Source: SZAS-103 sp038316385
Lineage (GTDB): Bacteria > Pseudomonadota > Gammaproteobacteria > Xanthomonadales > Xanthomonadaceae
DNA: 64,000 nucleotides
Assembly (NCBI GenBank): GCA_038316385.1
Contig: JBBQAN010000003.1
Location: 62,001-126,000, forward strand
Reading direction: 5' to 3'
Positions 21,518-30,569 of this stretch are shown here, in pieces (within the stretch, counting starts at the first letter, position 1; each line of letters starts with the position of its first letter). The translations under genes and the position numbers were made by a program. The notes beneath the pieces were generated by a model that saw only the letters and a list, made by a program, of their open reading frames with translations, did not search any database and was not told the DNA's origin.

Positions 21518-22557
21518 CGACGTGGCTCCGGATGCTGCGGCGACTGCCGTGTGACCGGAGGTTGTGCGTTCGGACGTCGCACCGCAGGTTGCTGCTGCGC
21601 AGGCAATGCATTCGCGGCATGCGCATGGTCCGTCATCGCTGCCAGCTGTGCGAGTGCGGCAGCGGCGCGACGTGTGGCGAGCTCGGTGGGTTCCGGTGGC
21701 CCGACCGCAGGATTGTCGTCCGCCAGATTCCAGACCAGCAGCACGCTACCACTACGATCCAGTCGCGCGGCCGGCGTCACCATCGCTGCGACGAACGCAT
21801 GGCTTGCATCGGGCTGCACGGCGGACACGCGGCCGACCGGAAAGCCGGCAGGGAAACGTCCGCCGATCCCCGAGGTGATCAGTTCGTCGCCAACCTTGAT
21901 GTCGCCGCTCTGCGGTATGTTCGGCACGGTCAGCCGATCGCTGTGGCCGGTACCGTAGGCGATCAACCTCAGTCCGCTGCGCACCGACTGCACCGGCACC
22001 GCATGGTCGGGATCGGTGATTAGCAGCGCGGTCGCGCGCGTCGGGGTGACTGCAATCACTTGCCCGAGCACGCCGCCGGCGTCGATCACGATCTGGCCGA
22101 CATGCACGCCTTGGCGCGCGCCCACATCGAGCACGATGCGTTGGCGTACTGGATCGAGGTCGATGTCGAGGATGCCTGCGAGTTGCACCGCGAGCCGGTA
22201 TCCGCGGGTGCCGCCGAGCAATCCGCGCAGGCGTTGGTTTTCCTCGGCGAGCGATTGCAGGCGCTGGATGCGCGCCTGCGCGAGCAGTAATTGCTGCTGC
22301 AATCCGACGTTCTCGTGATTGAGCGTGGTCTGGTTGGAAACCGCCGCTTCGGTGAATGCGATCAATCGCGCGGGCAACGATGCCAACCACCACACCGGCT
22401 CGACCGCGATCGTCGCGCCTTGCCGCAGTTGCGCAAGCGCGCCGCTGCGATGGTCGGCCACCATCAATGCGATACCCAGCGCAAGGTAGACCAGCAGTCG
22501 GAGCGTGCCGCCTTGGCTGTCGCCGTAGCGCGGAATGCTGGAACCGGAATAGGCCAC
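21514..22557 (-). CDS. mreC: Rod shape-determining protein MreC
   Basis: Bitopic inner-membrane protein of 347 residues. Short cytoplasmic N-terminus, membrane segment near residues 20-36, coiled coil (NHENVGLQQQLLLAQARIQRLQSLAEE region, about 75-105), then the periplasmic beta domain with GVHVGQIVIDAGGVLGQV and GDELITSGIGGRFPAGFPVG, both hallmark MreC stretches. The C-terminal 60 residues are Ala/Pro/Gln-rich and probably disordered, longer than in E. coli. It lies 100 bp after mreB and is coupled to mreD. Confidence 0.95.
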   Translation of the reverse strand: MAYSGSSIPRYGDSQGGTLRLLVYLALGIALMVADHRSGALAQLRQGATIAVEPVWWLASLPARLIAFTEAAVSNQTTLNHENVGLQQQLLLAQARIQRLQSLAEENQRLRGLLGGTRGYRLAVQLAGILDIDLDPVRQRIVLDVGARQGVHVGQIVIDAGGVLGQVIAVTPTRATALLITDPDHAVPVQSVRSGLRLIAYGTGHSDRLTVPNIPQSGDIKVGDELITSGIGGRFPAGFPVGRVSAVQPDASHAFVAAMVTPAARLDRSGSVLLVWNLADDNPAVGPPEPTELATRRAAAALAQLAAMTDHAHAANALPAQQQPAVRRPNAQPPVTRQSPQHPEPRR

Positions 22558-22657
22558 GCGGCGCGTTCCCTCGGTCGAATCTCGGATTGCGAATCGACGA
22601 CTGTGTGAGAAATCCCCTCATCGCGTTGCTGGAGGGCGCACGAGTTGCGAGCGTGAT

Positions 22658-23707
22658 TTATTCCGGAGTAAAGAAGTCGTTGCCGTGCATGTCCATCATT
22701 TCCAGCGCGCGTCCGCCGCCGCGTGCTACGCAGGTCAGCGGATCGTCGGCGACGTACACGTTGAGTCCAGTCTCCGCCGAGATGCGCTTGTCGAGGTCGC
22801 GCAGCAAGGCGCCGCCACCGGTGAGCACGATGCCGCGCTCGGCGACATCCGCGCACAATTCCGGCGGGGTCTGCTCGAGCGCTTGCCTGACTGCCGCGAC
22901 GATGCCCGAAAGAGTTTCGTGCAGTGCTTCAAGCATTTCGTTGGAGTTGAGCTGAATCGTGCGCGGCACGCCTTCGGCCAGATTGCGGCCGGAGACTTCC
23001 ATGGTTCGCACTTCTTTCTGCTGGAACGCGCAGCCGATCTCGATCTTGATCCGCTCGGCGGTGGATTCGCCGATCAGGGTGCCGTGGTTGCGTCGCACGT
23101 AGCTGACGATCGCTTCGTCGAAACGGTCGCCGCCGATGCGCACCGATTGCGCATAGACGATGCCGTTGAGCGAGATCACCGCGACTTCCGAAGTGCCGCC
23201 GCCGATGTCGATGACCATCGAGCCGCGGGCTTCATGGATCGGAATGCCGGCGCCAATCGCTGCCGCCTTGGGTTCTTCGATCAGAAACACCTCGCGCGCA
23301 CCAGCCTCCTCGGCGGATTCCTTGATCGCGCGGCGCTCGACCTGGGTCGAGCCGCAGGGTACGCAGATCAGCACGCGCGGGCTGGGTCTGAAGAAGCGCG
23401 ACTTGTGCACCTTGCGGATGAAATGCTTGAGCATTTCCTCGGTCGTCGTGAAGTCGGCGATCACGCCGTCCTTCAAGGGCCTCACCGTGGTGATGTTGCC
23501 GGGCGTGCGGCCAAGCATCTGCTTGGCCTCGATGCCGACCGCCGCGACCGAGCGCGGCGAACCGGGAGAACGATCCTGACGGATCGCGACGACCGAGGGT
23601 TCGTTTAGCACGATACCCTGGCCGCGCACATAGATCAGCGTGTTGGCCGTTCCCAGATCGATCGACAGATCGGTCGAGAACATGCCACGGAGGAACTTGG
23701 GGAGCAT
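22658..23707 (-). CDS. mreB: Actin-like rod-shape protein MreB
   Basis: Actin-fold ATPase of 349 residues that forms membrane-bound filaments directing the Rod complex. Nucleotide motifs: phosphate-1 IDLGTANTLIYVRG, phosphate-2 MVIDIGGGTSEVAVISL, adenosine motif IVLTGGGALLRDLD. N-terminal FLRGMFSTDLSIDLG is typical of proteobacterial MreB. First gene of the minus-strand wall cluster, with 266 bp to the divergent kinase gene, where its promoter should lie. Length equals E. coli MreB (347). Confidence 0.97.
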   Translation of the reverse strand: MLPKFLRGMFSTDLSIDLGTANTLIYVRGQGIVLNEPSVVAIRQDRSPGSPRSVAAVGIEAKQMLGRTPGNITTVRPLKDGVIADFTTTEEMLKHFIRKVHKSRFFRPSPRVLICVPCGSTQVERRAIKESAEEAGAREVFLIEEPKAAAIGAGIPIHEARGSMVIDIGGGTSEVAVISLNGIVYAQSVRIGGDRFDEAIVSYVRRNHGTLIGESTAERIKIEIGCAFQQKEVRTMEVSGRNLAEGVPRTIQLNSNEMLEALHETLSGIVAAVRQALEQTPPELCADVAERGIVLTGGGALLRDLDKRISAETGLNVYVADDPLTCVARGGGRALEMMDMHGNDFFTPE

Positions 23708-23973
23708 GCAGGCAGGCCGTGGGAGGAGAGAGATGGAGCCGGGGAAAGTCCTCTAGCGTAGCAACCGACCCCAGTCCGGACAAGACGAACGCGCAAAACG
23801 CATGCGGAGCGAGCCGTTCAGGCGCAGTCATGGTGTCGCCATGCGTCGCTGAACTGTACTATTGCCAGCCCGTAGCGTCTGAGGCGGGCGGCTGCGCGGT
23901 TGTGCGAGTGTCTCGCCAGAGCCGGCCACGCAGTCGGTCAAATTCCCGAACCATTCGCTAAGAGAGATATCCG

Positions 23974-24909
23974 ATGTCGGCATTGATCTGCGGTTCGCTC
24001 GCCTACGACACCATCATGGTGTTCCAGGATCAGTTCAAGAACCACATCCTCCCGGACAAGGTGCATATCCTGAATGTGTCGTTCCTGGTGCCGCAGATGC
24101 GTCGCGAGTTCGGCGGTTGCGCGGGCAATATCGCCTACAACCTGAAGTTGCTCGGCGGCGATCCGATCCCGATGGCGACTGTCGGTCAGGATTTCGGCGC
24201 GTACCGCGAGCACTTCAAGGCCTGCGGCATCAACACGGCGCACATCAGGGAATTACCGGATCTGTTCACCGCGCAGGCCTTCATCACCACCGATCTCGAC
24301 GACAACCAGATCACCGCATTCCATCCTGGCGCGATGATGCGCAGCCACGAAAATCATGTGCGCGACGTGCCCGAGGCGACCTTCGGCATCGTCGGCCCGG
24401 ACGGCCGCGATGCGATGCTCCAGCATGCGCACGATTTTGCCGAGCGCGGCACGCCTTTTATCTTCGATCCGGGTCAGGCGCTGCCGCTGTTCAATGGCGA
24501 GGAATTCCGCCATTTCATCGAGCAGGCGAGCTACGTCACCGTCAACGATTACGAATCCAGCCTGTTGCAGGAGCGCACCGGCTGGAGCGCGGCGGAGATC
24601 ACCGCGAAGGTCAAGGCTTATATCGTAACGCGCGGTTCGGCTGGCTCACTGATCCATACGCAAGATGGCACGACCGAGATACCGCCCGCGCACGCGCGCC
24701 GCGTCACCGATCCGACCGGCTGCGGGGATGCGTATCGCGCGGGACTGATCTTCGGCATCGAGCAGGGTTTCGACTGGCCCACGGTCGGGCGTACGGCTTC
24801 GCTGATGGGCGCGCTGAAAGTCGAACATCCAGGCACCCAGAACCAGCGATTCGATTACGCGGAATTCGCCGAGCAGTTCCGCCAGCAATTCGGTCACGCT
24901 CTGCGCTGA
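23974..24909 (+). CDS. PfkB-family carbohydrate/nucleoside kinase
   Basis: Ribokinase-superfamily kinase of 311 residues; members phosphorylate sugars or adenosine. Start ATG 23974 with AAGAGAG 7 nt upstream. N-terminal ICGSLAYDTIM and GGCAGNIAYNLKLLGG are the PfkB signature-1 region, and C-terminal DPTGCGDAYRAGL contains the catalytic Asp and anion hole (signature 2). Proteins of this type are annotated as adenosine kinase in Xanthomonas relatives, but the substrate cannot be fixed from sequence alone. It is monocistronic: divergent from mreB, convergent with a lipoprotein gene, with a two-part hairpin at its end. Confidence 0.85.
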   Translation: MSALICGSLAYDTIMVFQDQFKNHILPDKVHILNVSFLVPQMRREFGGCAGNIAYNLKLLGGDPIPMATVGQDFGAYREHFKACGINTAHIRELPDLFTAQAFITTDLDDNQITAFHPGAMMRSHENHVRDVPEATFGIVGPDGRDAMLQHAHDFAERGTPFIFDPGQALPLFNGEEFRHFIEQASYVTVNDYESSLLQERTGWSAAEITAKVKAYIVTRGSAGSLIHTQDGTTEIPPAHARRVTDPTGCGDAYRAGLIFGIEQGFDWPTVGRTASLMGALKVEHPGTQNQRFDYAEFAEQFRQQFGHALR

Positions 24910-24923
24910 CGAATGCGCTAAGG

Positions 24924-24963
24924 AACGCAGCGCCGCAGGCCTCGTTGCCTGCGAGCCTGCGTT
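24924..24963. terminator. Bidirectional two-part hairpin between convergent genes
   Basis: Outer arms AACGCAG (24924-24930) and CTGCGTT (24957-24963) enclose inner arms CGCAGGC (24934-24940) and GCCTGCG (24947-24953), with a 3x3 internal loop and a 6-nt apical loop. It lies between the kinase stop (24909) and the convergent lipoprotein stop (24962-24964), so it can serve both genes. The tails are not strongly U-rich. Confidence 0.6.
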
Positions 24964-25729
24964 ATTGCTGAAGATGGCGTTCGAGTTGCGCGCGGTCGAA
25001 ACCGCCGACCTCGAAGCTGAGCGAGCGCGGCCTGCCGTCAACGCTGGTGTCGATGGTGATCACGCGAATCTTGTCGAGAACATCGCGGATGGCCTGTTCG
25101 TCGTCGAGGAACATCGCCTGCTTGTTCTGATCCGATTTGCTGGATGGCAGCATACGCGCGGGCTGATCGTCGAATTTCACCGGCACCTTGCAGCCCGGCG
25201 CGCAATCGAACTGACCGTGGTCGAGCACCAGATACGCGCTGCGACCCCACTTCGGATGCCGACGCAGCACCAGACGTACCGGCACCTGATCGTTGTTGAT
25301 GTCGTTGGGATCCTTGCTGGCGTAAATCGCGGCGGTGTGCACCACGTTTTCGCCGCCGCCTTCGAGGATTTCGGTGTTGTATGTCCACAACTGGCTCAGA
25401 CGGCGCTTGTCGCGCGCCTCGTCGGCATGGAGGCCGGTATCGTCGAGAGTGGCTTGCACTTCGCGCGCGGCGACGGTGTCGGGCGCGTCGTGGATCAATT
25501 GATTCGCATAGGCTTGGGCGAGTTCGTACTGACCGGCGTCGCGCGCCTGCACATAGTTGCGCGCCTGCGCATTGGCGGCGGCTTCGTGTTCGATCTTCGC
25601 GCTCGCGGCGCGTTGCGCGGCCTGATCGCTCGCCGACGGGCCGCAGCCGGCCAGCACCAATGCGGCGACCGGAACGATCATCCACTGGCGCAGCGCCACG
25701 CAACGTTTCGCAAAGCCATGCACATTCAT
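24962..25729 (-). CDS. Putative lipoprotein, unknown function
   Basis: A 255-residue predicted lipoprotein. Start ATG 25729 overlaps the upstream hydrolase stop by 4 nt. The N-terminus MNVHGFAKRCVALRQWMIVP leads to a lipobox LVLAGC near residue 29. The next 50 residues are Ala/Gln-rich and helical, then a beta-rich region with paired Cys (GQFDCAPGCKVPVKFDD) and an acidic IRVITIDTSVDG end. I do not recognise the family. Coupling to an alpha/beta hydrolase suggests shared expression only. Confidence 0.75.
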   Translation of the reverse strand: MNVHGFAKRCVALRQWMIVPVAALVLAGCGPSASDQAAQRAASAKIEHEAAANAQARNYVQARDAGQYELAQAYANQLIHDAPDTVAAREVQATLDDTGLHADEARDKRRLSQLWTYNTEILEGGGENVVHTAAIYASKDPNDINNDQVPVRLVLRRHPKWGRSAYLVLDHGQFDCAPGCKVPVKFDDQPARMLPSSKSDQNKQAMFLDDEQAIRDVLDKIRVITIDTSVDGRPRSLSFEVGGFDRAQLERHLQQ

Positions 25730-26739
25730 CGCAGGAAATCCTTGAGGGCAGCCGCAGTGGCGATTGTACGTTCCATCATCGGCATATGGCCGCATCCATT
25801 CAAGAGGACGCTGCGGCTGTGCGCGAGGCCGGCCTCGAACACTGCCATCGCGCTGGGATCGATCACCCGATCCTCGCTGCCCCACACCAGCAGCACTTGC
25901 GCACGGATCGCAGCCAACTCCTTTTGCAGCGCGAGTGCATCGGGACCGCGACCGATGTCGTCGAGCACGCGGTGCTCGAACGCCGCGTCCTCGCGCCGCC
26001 GGTGCACCATCGCCTCATCGAACGGCCACGGCACGAACGGCGGCTGCTGAAAGACGATGCGCAGATACCGTTGCAAGTCGGCGCGATTGGCGACGCCGAA
26101 CGGATTGTCGCCGGCGAGCACGCCGAGGCCGAATTCGTTTTCCTCGAACAGCACACCGGACGCCGACATCAGCGCGACGCGGTCAACCAGCTCGGGATGC
26201 CGCGCCGCAAGCAGGCCGACGATCTGGCCGCCCATCGAATGGCCGACCAGCAGCGCTGGCGGGCCGTCCACGCCGACGATGCCAGGCAACGCACGCAGGA
26301 ATTTCGCCAGCCGTTCGGTCTGCGCGATCGCTCCGTAGTCCGCATCCTGCAAGCGCTCGCTGTCGCCCCAGCCGGGCAGATCGGGCGCTATCAAACGGTA
26401 GTTCGGCGCCATTGCGCGCATCAGCGGCAGCCAGTTTTCCTTGGCACCGGTGAAGCCATGCGCCAGCACGATGACTGGTTTGACCAACGGCGGCGCCAGC
26501 AGTGCGCGCCCCCGGCCGGCTTTCTGGCGGCCCGTGCCGCGCGCGGGTTTGACGCGGCCGGCATCGAGATAACTCCAGCGATGCGCGGCCAGGTTGATCG
26601 CATAGCGCTGCGCGCCGGCAGCCAGGCGCTGGCGCGCGAACTCGGCCGACAACACGAGTTCCGGCGCCCACGCAGCAACGCCAACAGTCGCTGCCGCGAT
26701 CCCGAGTGCCGCAATCAATGTTCCGCGTCCGCGTTTCAT
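25726..26739 (-). CDS. Alpha/beta hydrolase with N-terminal membrane anchor
   Basis: Hydrolase of 337 residues. An N-terminal hydrophobic segment (TLIAALGIAAATVGVAAWA) may anchor it in the membrane. A non-canonical insert precedes the core. Core motifs: oxyanion VIVLAHGFTGAKENW, PDLPGWGDS, nucleophile elbow LVGHSMGGQ, Asp in VWGSEDRVIDP and His in NGCGHMPMMER, giving a complete Ser-Asp-His triad. It resembles lipase/monoacylglycerol-hydrolase-like members, but the substrate is unknown. Two decayed copies of its 5' end lie upstream (26740-27135), indicating past tandem duplication. Confidence 0.88.
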   Translation of the reverse strand: MKRGRGTLIAALGIAAATVGVAAWAPELVLSAEFARQRLAAGAQRYAINLAAHRWSYLDAGRVKPARGTGRQKAGRGRALLAPPLVKPVIVLAHGFTGAKENWLPLMRAMAPNYRLIAPDLPGWGDSERLQDADYGAIAQTERLAKFLRALPGIVGVDGPPALLVGHSMGGQIVGLLAARHPELVDRVALMSASGVLFEENEFGLGVLAGDNPFGVANRADLQRYLRIVFQQPPFVPWPFDEAMVHRRREDAAFEHRVLDDIGRGPDALALQKELAAIRAQVLLVWGSEDRVIDPSAMAVFEAGLAHSRSVLLNGCGHMPMMERTIATAAALKDFLR

Positions 26740-27142
26740 GTCATTTATTCCTCATCGCGAAACCGATCATGCCAATACAAGGCTGAACATCGCCGACAAC
26801 ATGTCATTTTCGGTATGCGCACGCGGCAACCCCGACAGTCTGGCGCAATCCCCAGCGCCGTGATGAATATTTCGCGTTCGCGTTCCAGGTCAGTCAATTC
26901 TCATCGCGAAACCGAGCGTCGAATCAGGCTGCGCAGCGAAGCAGCATCAGCTTGATTGATTTGTCAGGCCCACCTTTATCGCAATTCCTTGTGGACGACG
27001 AGTTTATGCCTGACCAGAGGTCGCTGACGCGCCACGAGGCGATGGCGGCGGTCGTTCCCGCAATCCAAAGTACCGCGATCAATGTGCGCGTCTGGGTTCC
27101 ATTCAGACGATCCTGATTGCGTAACCGAACGTGGGCTACATC
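26740..27142 (-). repeat. Two decayed copies of the hydrolase gene's 5' end
   Basis: This 403-bp stretch has no intact gene. Read on the minus strand, the segment GGTTTCGCGATGAG...CTCGGGATCGCGGCAGCGAC spanning the hydrolase leader and first codons (about 26645-26770) recurs in degraded form at about 26790-26915 (GGTTTCGCGATGAG then CTGGGGATTGCG) and again at about 26990-27135 (GGTTACGCAATCAGGATC then CTTTGGATTGCGGGAACGAC). Start codons and frames are broken in the upstream copies. These look like remnants of tandem paralogues deleted down to their starts. Confidence 0.7.
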
Positions 27143-29119
27143 TCAGTTCGCCGGTTTGGCTTTACTCAATACATTATCGACTGCAGCTGCGGTGATCGGG
27201 TGATAACCGGATTTGGCCTTGGCGAACACGTCTTTCGCGAATGCCAGACCTTCCTGGGTTTTCGCCAGCGCCGCATACGTCGGGATGATCAATTTCATGC
27301 GGCCGATCTTCTGCAGGAATGCCGCCATCTCCGATCGCGCCGCCGTATAACCGCTGCGCACCGTCAGCGGATACCAGCGCATCGCGATCTCGCCGTTCGG
27401 CGAACTGGTGAAATGCCAGGCCTTGTCGAGCGCGCCGATCTGCTCGGCGCTCAGCGTGTCCGGCATGCCTTCAAGGAAATGCACCCATTCCTGCGTGCTC
27501 CACTTTGCGGTCGCATCGCTTGTCGGCAGCGCACCGCCGCCCAGCCATGCTTTGCGGGCCGCGTCGACCGCGTCGAAGCGCGCCGAATGCGCGGGCGTCG
27601 CAAAGGCCGGGATGCCCGGATCGTGCAGCCAGGCATGCAGCTCGGCATCGGTCACGGCGCCGGCCTTCTTCGGCAGCAGATTTGCGCGCAGGTATGCCTC
27701 GAAGTCGTCGCTGGAAATACTCTTGAACGCGAAATTGTTGAAGTAACCCTTCAGGAACGCATCGAACGCGTCGCGGCCGAAACGCTGTTCGAGGAATTGC
27801 AGAAACCACGCGCCCTTGGTGTAGGGAATGTCGGAGATCACATCGTCGGGGTTCGCGCCGTTCAGCGGCGGCAATTCCAGCACCTGCGCTTCGGGCTTGA
27901 TTTCGCCGGCCTTGATTTCGCGCGCGAGTTCCTCTTGGTCGATCACGCGCTCCATGTCGGCCACGTCCTGTCCATACACCGCTTCGGTGATCCGCGCCTG
28001 CACGTAGGTCGTGAAGCCTTCGTTGAGCCAGATGTCCTTCCAGCTCGCATTGGTCACCAGATTGCCCGACCACGAATGCGCGAGCTCGTGCGCGACCAGC
28101 GACACCAGCGATTTGTCGCCGACGATCACGGTCGGCGTGGCGAAAGTCAGGCGCGGATTTTCCATCCCGCCGAACGGGAACGATGGCGGCAGCACGAGGA
28201 TGTCGTAGCGTGTCCAGCGATACGGGCCGTACAGCCCTTCGGTGGTTTCGATCATCTTTTCGGTGTCGGCGAATTCCTCGGCGGCTTTCGGCGCCATCGC
28301 CGGTTCCGCCCAAACGCCGGAACGATCCGAAATACGCTTGAACACAAGGTCGCCGACCGCGATCGCGATCAGGTACGACGGGATCTGCTGCGCCATCGTG
28401 AACGTGTAGTCGCCGGTGCGCGTCGCTGCAGGATCGTTGTCGGCACTCATCAGCGCCATCGCATCCTTCGGCGTGCTGATGTGTGCGGTGTAGCTGAAAC
28501 GTACGCTTGGCGTGTCTTGCAGCGGAATCCACGAACGCGCATGGATCGCCTCGGACTGGCTGAACATGAAGGGCTGGGTCTTGCCTTCGGTCATCGCCGG
28601 GTCCAGCCATTGCAGGCCTGAAGCATGCGGCGAGGTTGCGTAAGTGATGCGAATCTGGCGCATGTGCCCGGCCTTGCCCGGCGTTGGCATGTTGATCGTG
28701 AGCTTGCTGCCCAGCACCGGATCGGCTGGCGCGAGCGAGTAGGTCAGCGACTTCCAGTCACCGGTGCCGTCGCCGCCCTCGATCTTGCCGATGGTCAAAT
28801 CCTGGGTATCGAGTACCAGCGTGCTGGCTGCGTCGTCGTACCAGTTCACGTCCAGCGTGGCTGTGCCGGCTAGCTGCTTCTTGTCAAAGTCCACCGTCAG
28901 GTCAAGTTCCAGGTGGGTGAGCAGCGTTTTCGCAGGCTCGGCGTAGCTGCTCTCATCGTGATTGCGTGCGGGCATGGCGGCCTCGGTTGCGGCGGCTTTG
29001 GTGACATGGAGGTGCCTGGCGATGACTGGCGCGGCAGGTTCGCTGTGTCCGCAAGCGGTCAGCGCGACGATGCACGACACCGTCAAGGAGTGGGTGAGCA
29101 ACCGGGGGAGGGGATGCAT
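27143..29119 (-). CDS. M1 family metallopeptidase, lipoprotein (LTA4H-like)
   Basis: Predicted lipoprotein zinc aminopeptidase of 658 residues. Signal sequence with lipobox VALTAC near residue 23. Beta-sheet N-domain, then GGMEN substrate motif, zinc motif HELAHSWSGNLVTN with the third ligand in NEGFTTYVQ (HExxH-x18-E), and a C-terminal helical Leuk-A4-hydro_C-like domain (EWVHFLEGMP onward). This architecture is that of leukotriene-A4-hydrolase-like aminopeptidases, distinct from the ERAP-like enzyme at 2-4.7 kb. Lipidation suggests it acts on peptides in the periplasm. Confidence 0.93.
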   Translation of the reverse strand: MHPLPRLLTHSLTVSCIVALTACGHSEPAAPVIARHLHVTKAAATEAAMPARNHDESSYAEPAKTLLTHLELDLTVDFDKKQLAGTATLDVNWYDDAASTLVLDTQDLTIGKIEGGDGTGDWKSLTYSLAPADPVLGSKLTINMPTPGKAGHMRQIRITYATSPHASGLQWLDPAMTEGKTQPFMFSQSEAIHARSWIPLQDTPSVRFSYTAHISTPKDAMALMSADNDPAATRTGDYTFTMAQQIPSYLIAIAVGDLVFKRISDRSGVWAEPAMAPKAAEEFADTEKMIETTEGLYGPYRWTRYDILVLPPSFPFGGMENPRLTFATPTVIVGDKSLVSLVAHELAHSWSGNLVTNASWKDIWLNEGFTTYVQARITEAVYGQDVADMERVIDQEELAREIKAGEIKPEAQVLELPPLNGANPDDVISDIPYTKGAWFLQFLEQRFGRDAFDAFLKGYFNNFAFKSISSDDFEAYLRANLLPKKAGAVTDAELHAWLHDPGIPAFATPAHSARFDAVDAARKAWLGGGALPTSDATAKWSTQEWVHFLEGMPDTLSAEQIGALDKAWHFTSSPNGEIAMRWYPLTVRSGYTAARSEMAAFLQKIGRMKLIIPTYAALAKTQEGLAFAKDVFAKAKSGYHPITAAAVDNVLSKAKPAN

Positions 29120-29171
29120 GGCGATTTCCGATCGGGGGACGGGAGCCGCGCAGTTTACTGCACGTCGTGCA

Positions 29172-29936
29172 TCAAACGCTGTACCCGCTGTGGATTGCCA
29201 CGATCCCGCCGCTGAGGTTGCGGAAATCGCAACGCGCGAAGCCCGCCGCCTCCATCATCGCCTTGAGTTCGTCCTGTGGTGGGTGCTTGCGGATCGACTC
29301 GGCGAGGTATTGGTACGAGTCCGCATCCTTCGCAAAAAGTTTCCCGAGCCGCGGCAGCACCTTGAACGAATGGAAATCGTAGATCGGCTTGAACCATTCG
29401 GCCTGCACCTGCGAGAACTCCAGCACCAGCGCACGCCCGCCGATCTTCAGCACGCGATGCATTTCGGCCAGCGCAGCCGGCTTGTCGGTGACATTGCGCA
29501 GGCCGAACGCGATGGTGACAAGATCCAAGCTGCGATCCGGAAACGGCAGCTTCTCGGCATTGCACTGCACGTAGTCGATGCCGGCGACGAGGCCACGATC
29601 GATCAGGCGATCGCGGCCCACACCGAGCATGTCGCCATTGATGTCGCCGAGCACCACACTGCCTTTCGGACCGACGCGTTCGTGCAGCAACGCCGCGATA
29701 TCGCCGGTGCCACCAGCAAGATCGAGCACCGCGTCGCCGCGCTTCACCCCCGAAGTGCCAACGAAATAACGCTTCCAGACCCGATGCACGCCGAGCGACA
29801 TCAGGTCATTCATACGGTCGTAGCTGCGCGCGACTGACGTGAACACGTCGCCGACAAGTTTCTGCTTCTCTGAGACTGGCACGTCGCGGTAGCCGAAGTG
29901 GGTGGTCGGTACGGATTTTTCCGAGGGCTCGCTCAT
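29172..29936 (-). CDS. ubiE: Ubiquinone/menaquinone biosynthesis C-methyltransferase
   Basis: SAM-dependent methyltransferase of 254 residues acting on demethylmenaquinol and 2-polyprenyl-6-methoxy-benzoquinol. Start ATG 29936 (MSEPSEKSVPTTHFGYRDV). UbiE signatures: THFGYRDVPVSEKQKLVGDVF, VARSYDRMNDLMSLGVHRVWKR, SAM-binding VLDLAGGTGDIA, ITIAFGLRNVTD-like stretch, and C-terminal NLSGGIVAIHSGYSV (E. coli ends ...GGVVALHRGYKF). Full length. It stands apart from ubiJB, whose genes are not in the window. Confidence 0.96.
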   Translation of the reverse strand: MSEPSEKSVPTTHFGYRDVPVSEKQKLVGDVFTSVARSYDRMNDLMSLGVHRVWKRYFVGTSGVKRGDAVLDLAGGTGDIAALLHERVGPKGSVVLGDINGDMLGVGRDRLIDRGLVAGIDYVQCNAEKLPFPDRSLDLVTIAFGLRNVTDKPAALAEMHRVLKIGGRALVLEFSQVQAEWFKPIYDFHSFKVLPRLGKLFAKDADSYQYLAESIRKHPPQDELKAMMEAAGFARCDFRNLSGGIVAIHSGYSV

Positions 29937-30026
29937 CGGCAAAGTATCGCATTCCGGCGCGTGTAGGATGCATCCTGTCGGTCGTTTGCGTTGCGGCGGC
30001 TGGACCGGTTGACCACAGGGACCGCC

Positions 30027-30551
30027 ATGAGCGATACGAACGAGGAGCGCTTGCACACCCAGTATCTGTCGCTGGAAAAGTCCGCGGAGTTGCTGCTCAC
30101 CGAAATACGCACGGTGTTGCCCGGAATCCAGACGCTGTTCGGGTTCCAGTTGATCGCCGTTTTCAACAGCGGCTTTCGCGAGAAGCTCAGCGTATCGGGC
30201 CAATACCTGCATCTGTGCGCGCTCGGCCTGCTGGCGATCGCGATCGCATTGATCATGACGCCGGCGGCCTATCACCGGCTCTCAGGTGTGCGCCACATTT
30301 CCGACAGTTTCATCTGGCTTGCCGAACGCATGTTGCTGTGGAGCATGGTTCCGCTGGTCCTCGGCATCTGCATCGATTTCTACCTCGTGGCCGGCATGGT
30401 CGTGCAAAGCGCCATTGTGCTCTGGCTCACTGCGGGGTTGTTTGCGACCTTCGCGTTCCTCTGGTTCTTCGTTCCGCGCATCCTTATCGCCCGTGAGCGC
30501 AAGCGAACCGCATCGCGTAGCGATCGACCAACCGACATCCACCCCCGCTGA
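30027..30551 (+). CDS. DUF6328-like four-helix membrane protein
   Basis: Integral membrane protein of 174 residues. Start ATG 30027 with CAGGGA 6 nt upstream. A soluble N-terminal 35 residues contain LLTEIRTVLPGIQTLFGFQL, which matches the conserved stretch I associate with DUF6328, followed by four hydrophobic segments (LCALGLLAIAIALIM; LLWSMVPLVLGICI; SAIVLWLTAGLFATF and a partial first segment). The C-terminus is basic and hydrophilic. Function is unknown; 18 bp separate it from the next gene, so they are probably co-transcribed. Confidence 0.8.
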   Translation: MSDTNEERLHTQYLSLEKSAELLLTEIRTVLPGIQTLFGFQLIAVFNSGFREKLSVSGQYLHLCALGLLAIAIALIMTPAAYHRLSGVRHISDSFIWLAERMLLWSMVPLVLGICIDFYLVAGMVVQSAIVLWLTAGLFATFAFLWFFVPRILIARERKRTASRSDRPTDIHPR

Positions 30552-30569
30552 CCCTCACAGGAGCACGCC

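Noticed and set aside
23708..23973. RNA gene or small ORF in the mreB/kinase gap
   Set aside because: No tRNA-like cloverleaf, no conserved frame and no strong hairpin seen; treated as a divergent promoter region.
25726..26739. Frameshift or pseudogene status for the intact hydrolase
   Set aside because: The full-length frame has the catalytic triad and a good start; only the upstream copies are broken.
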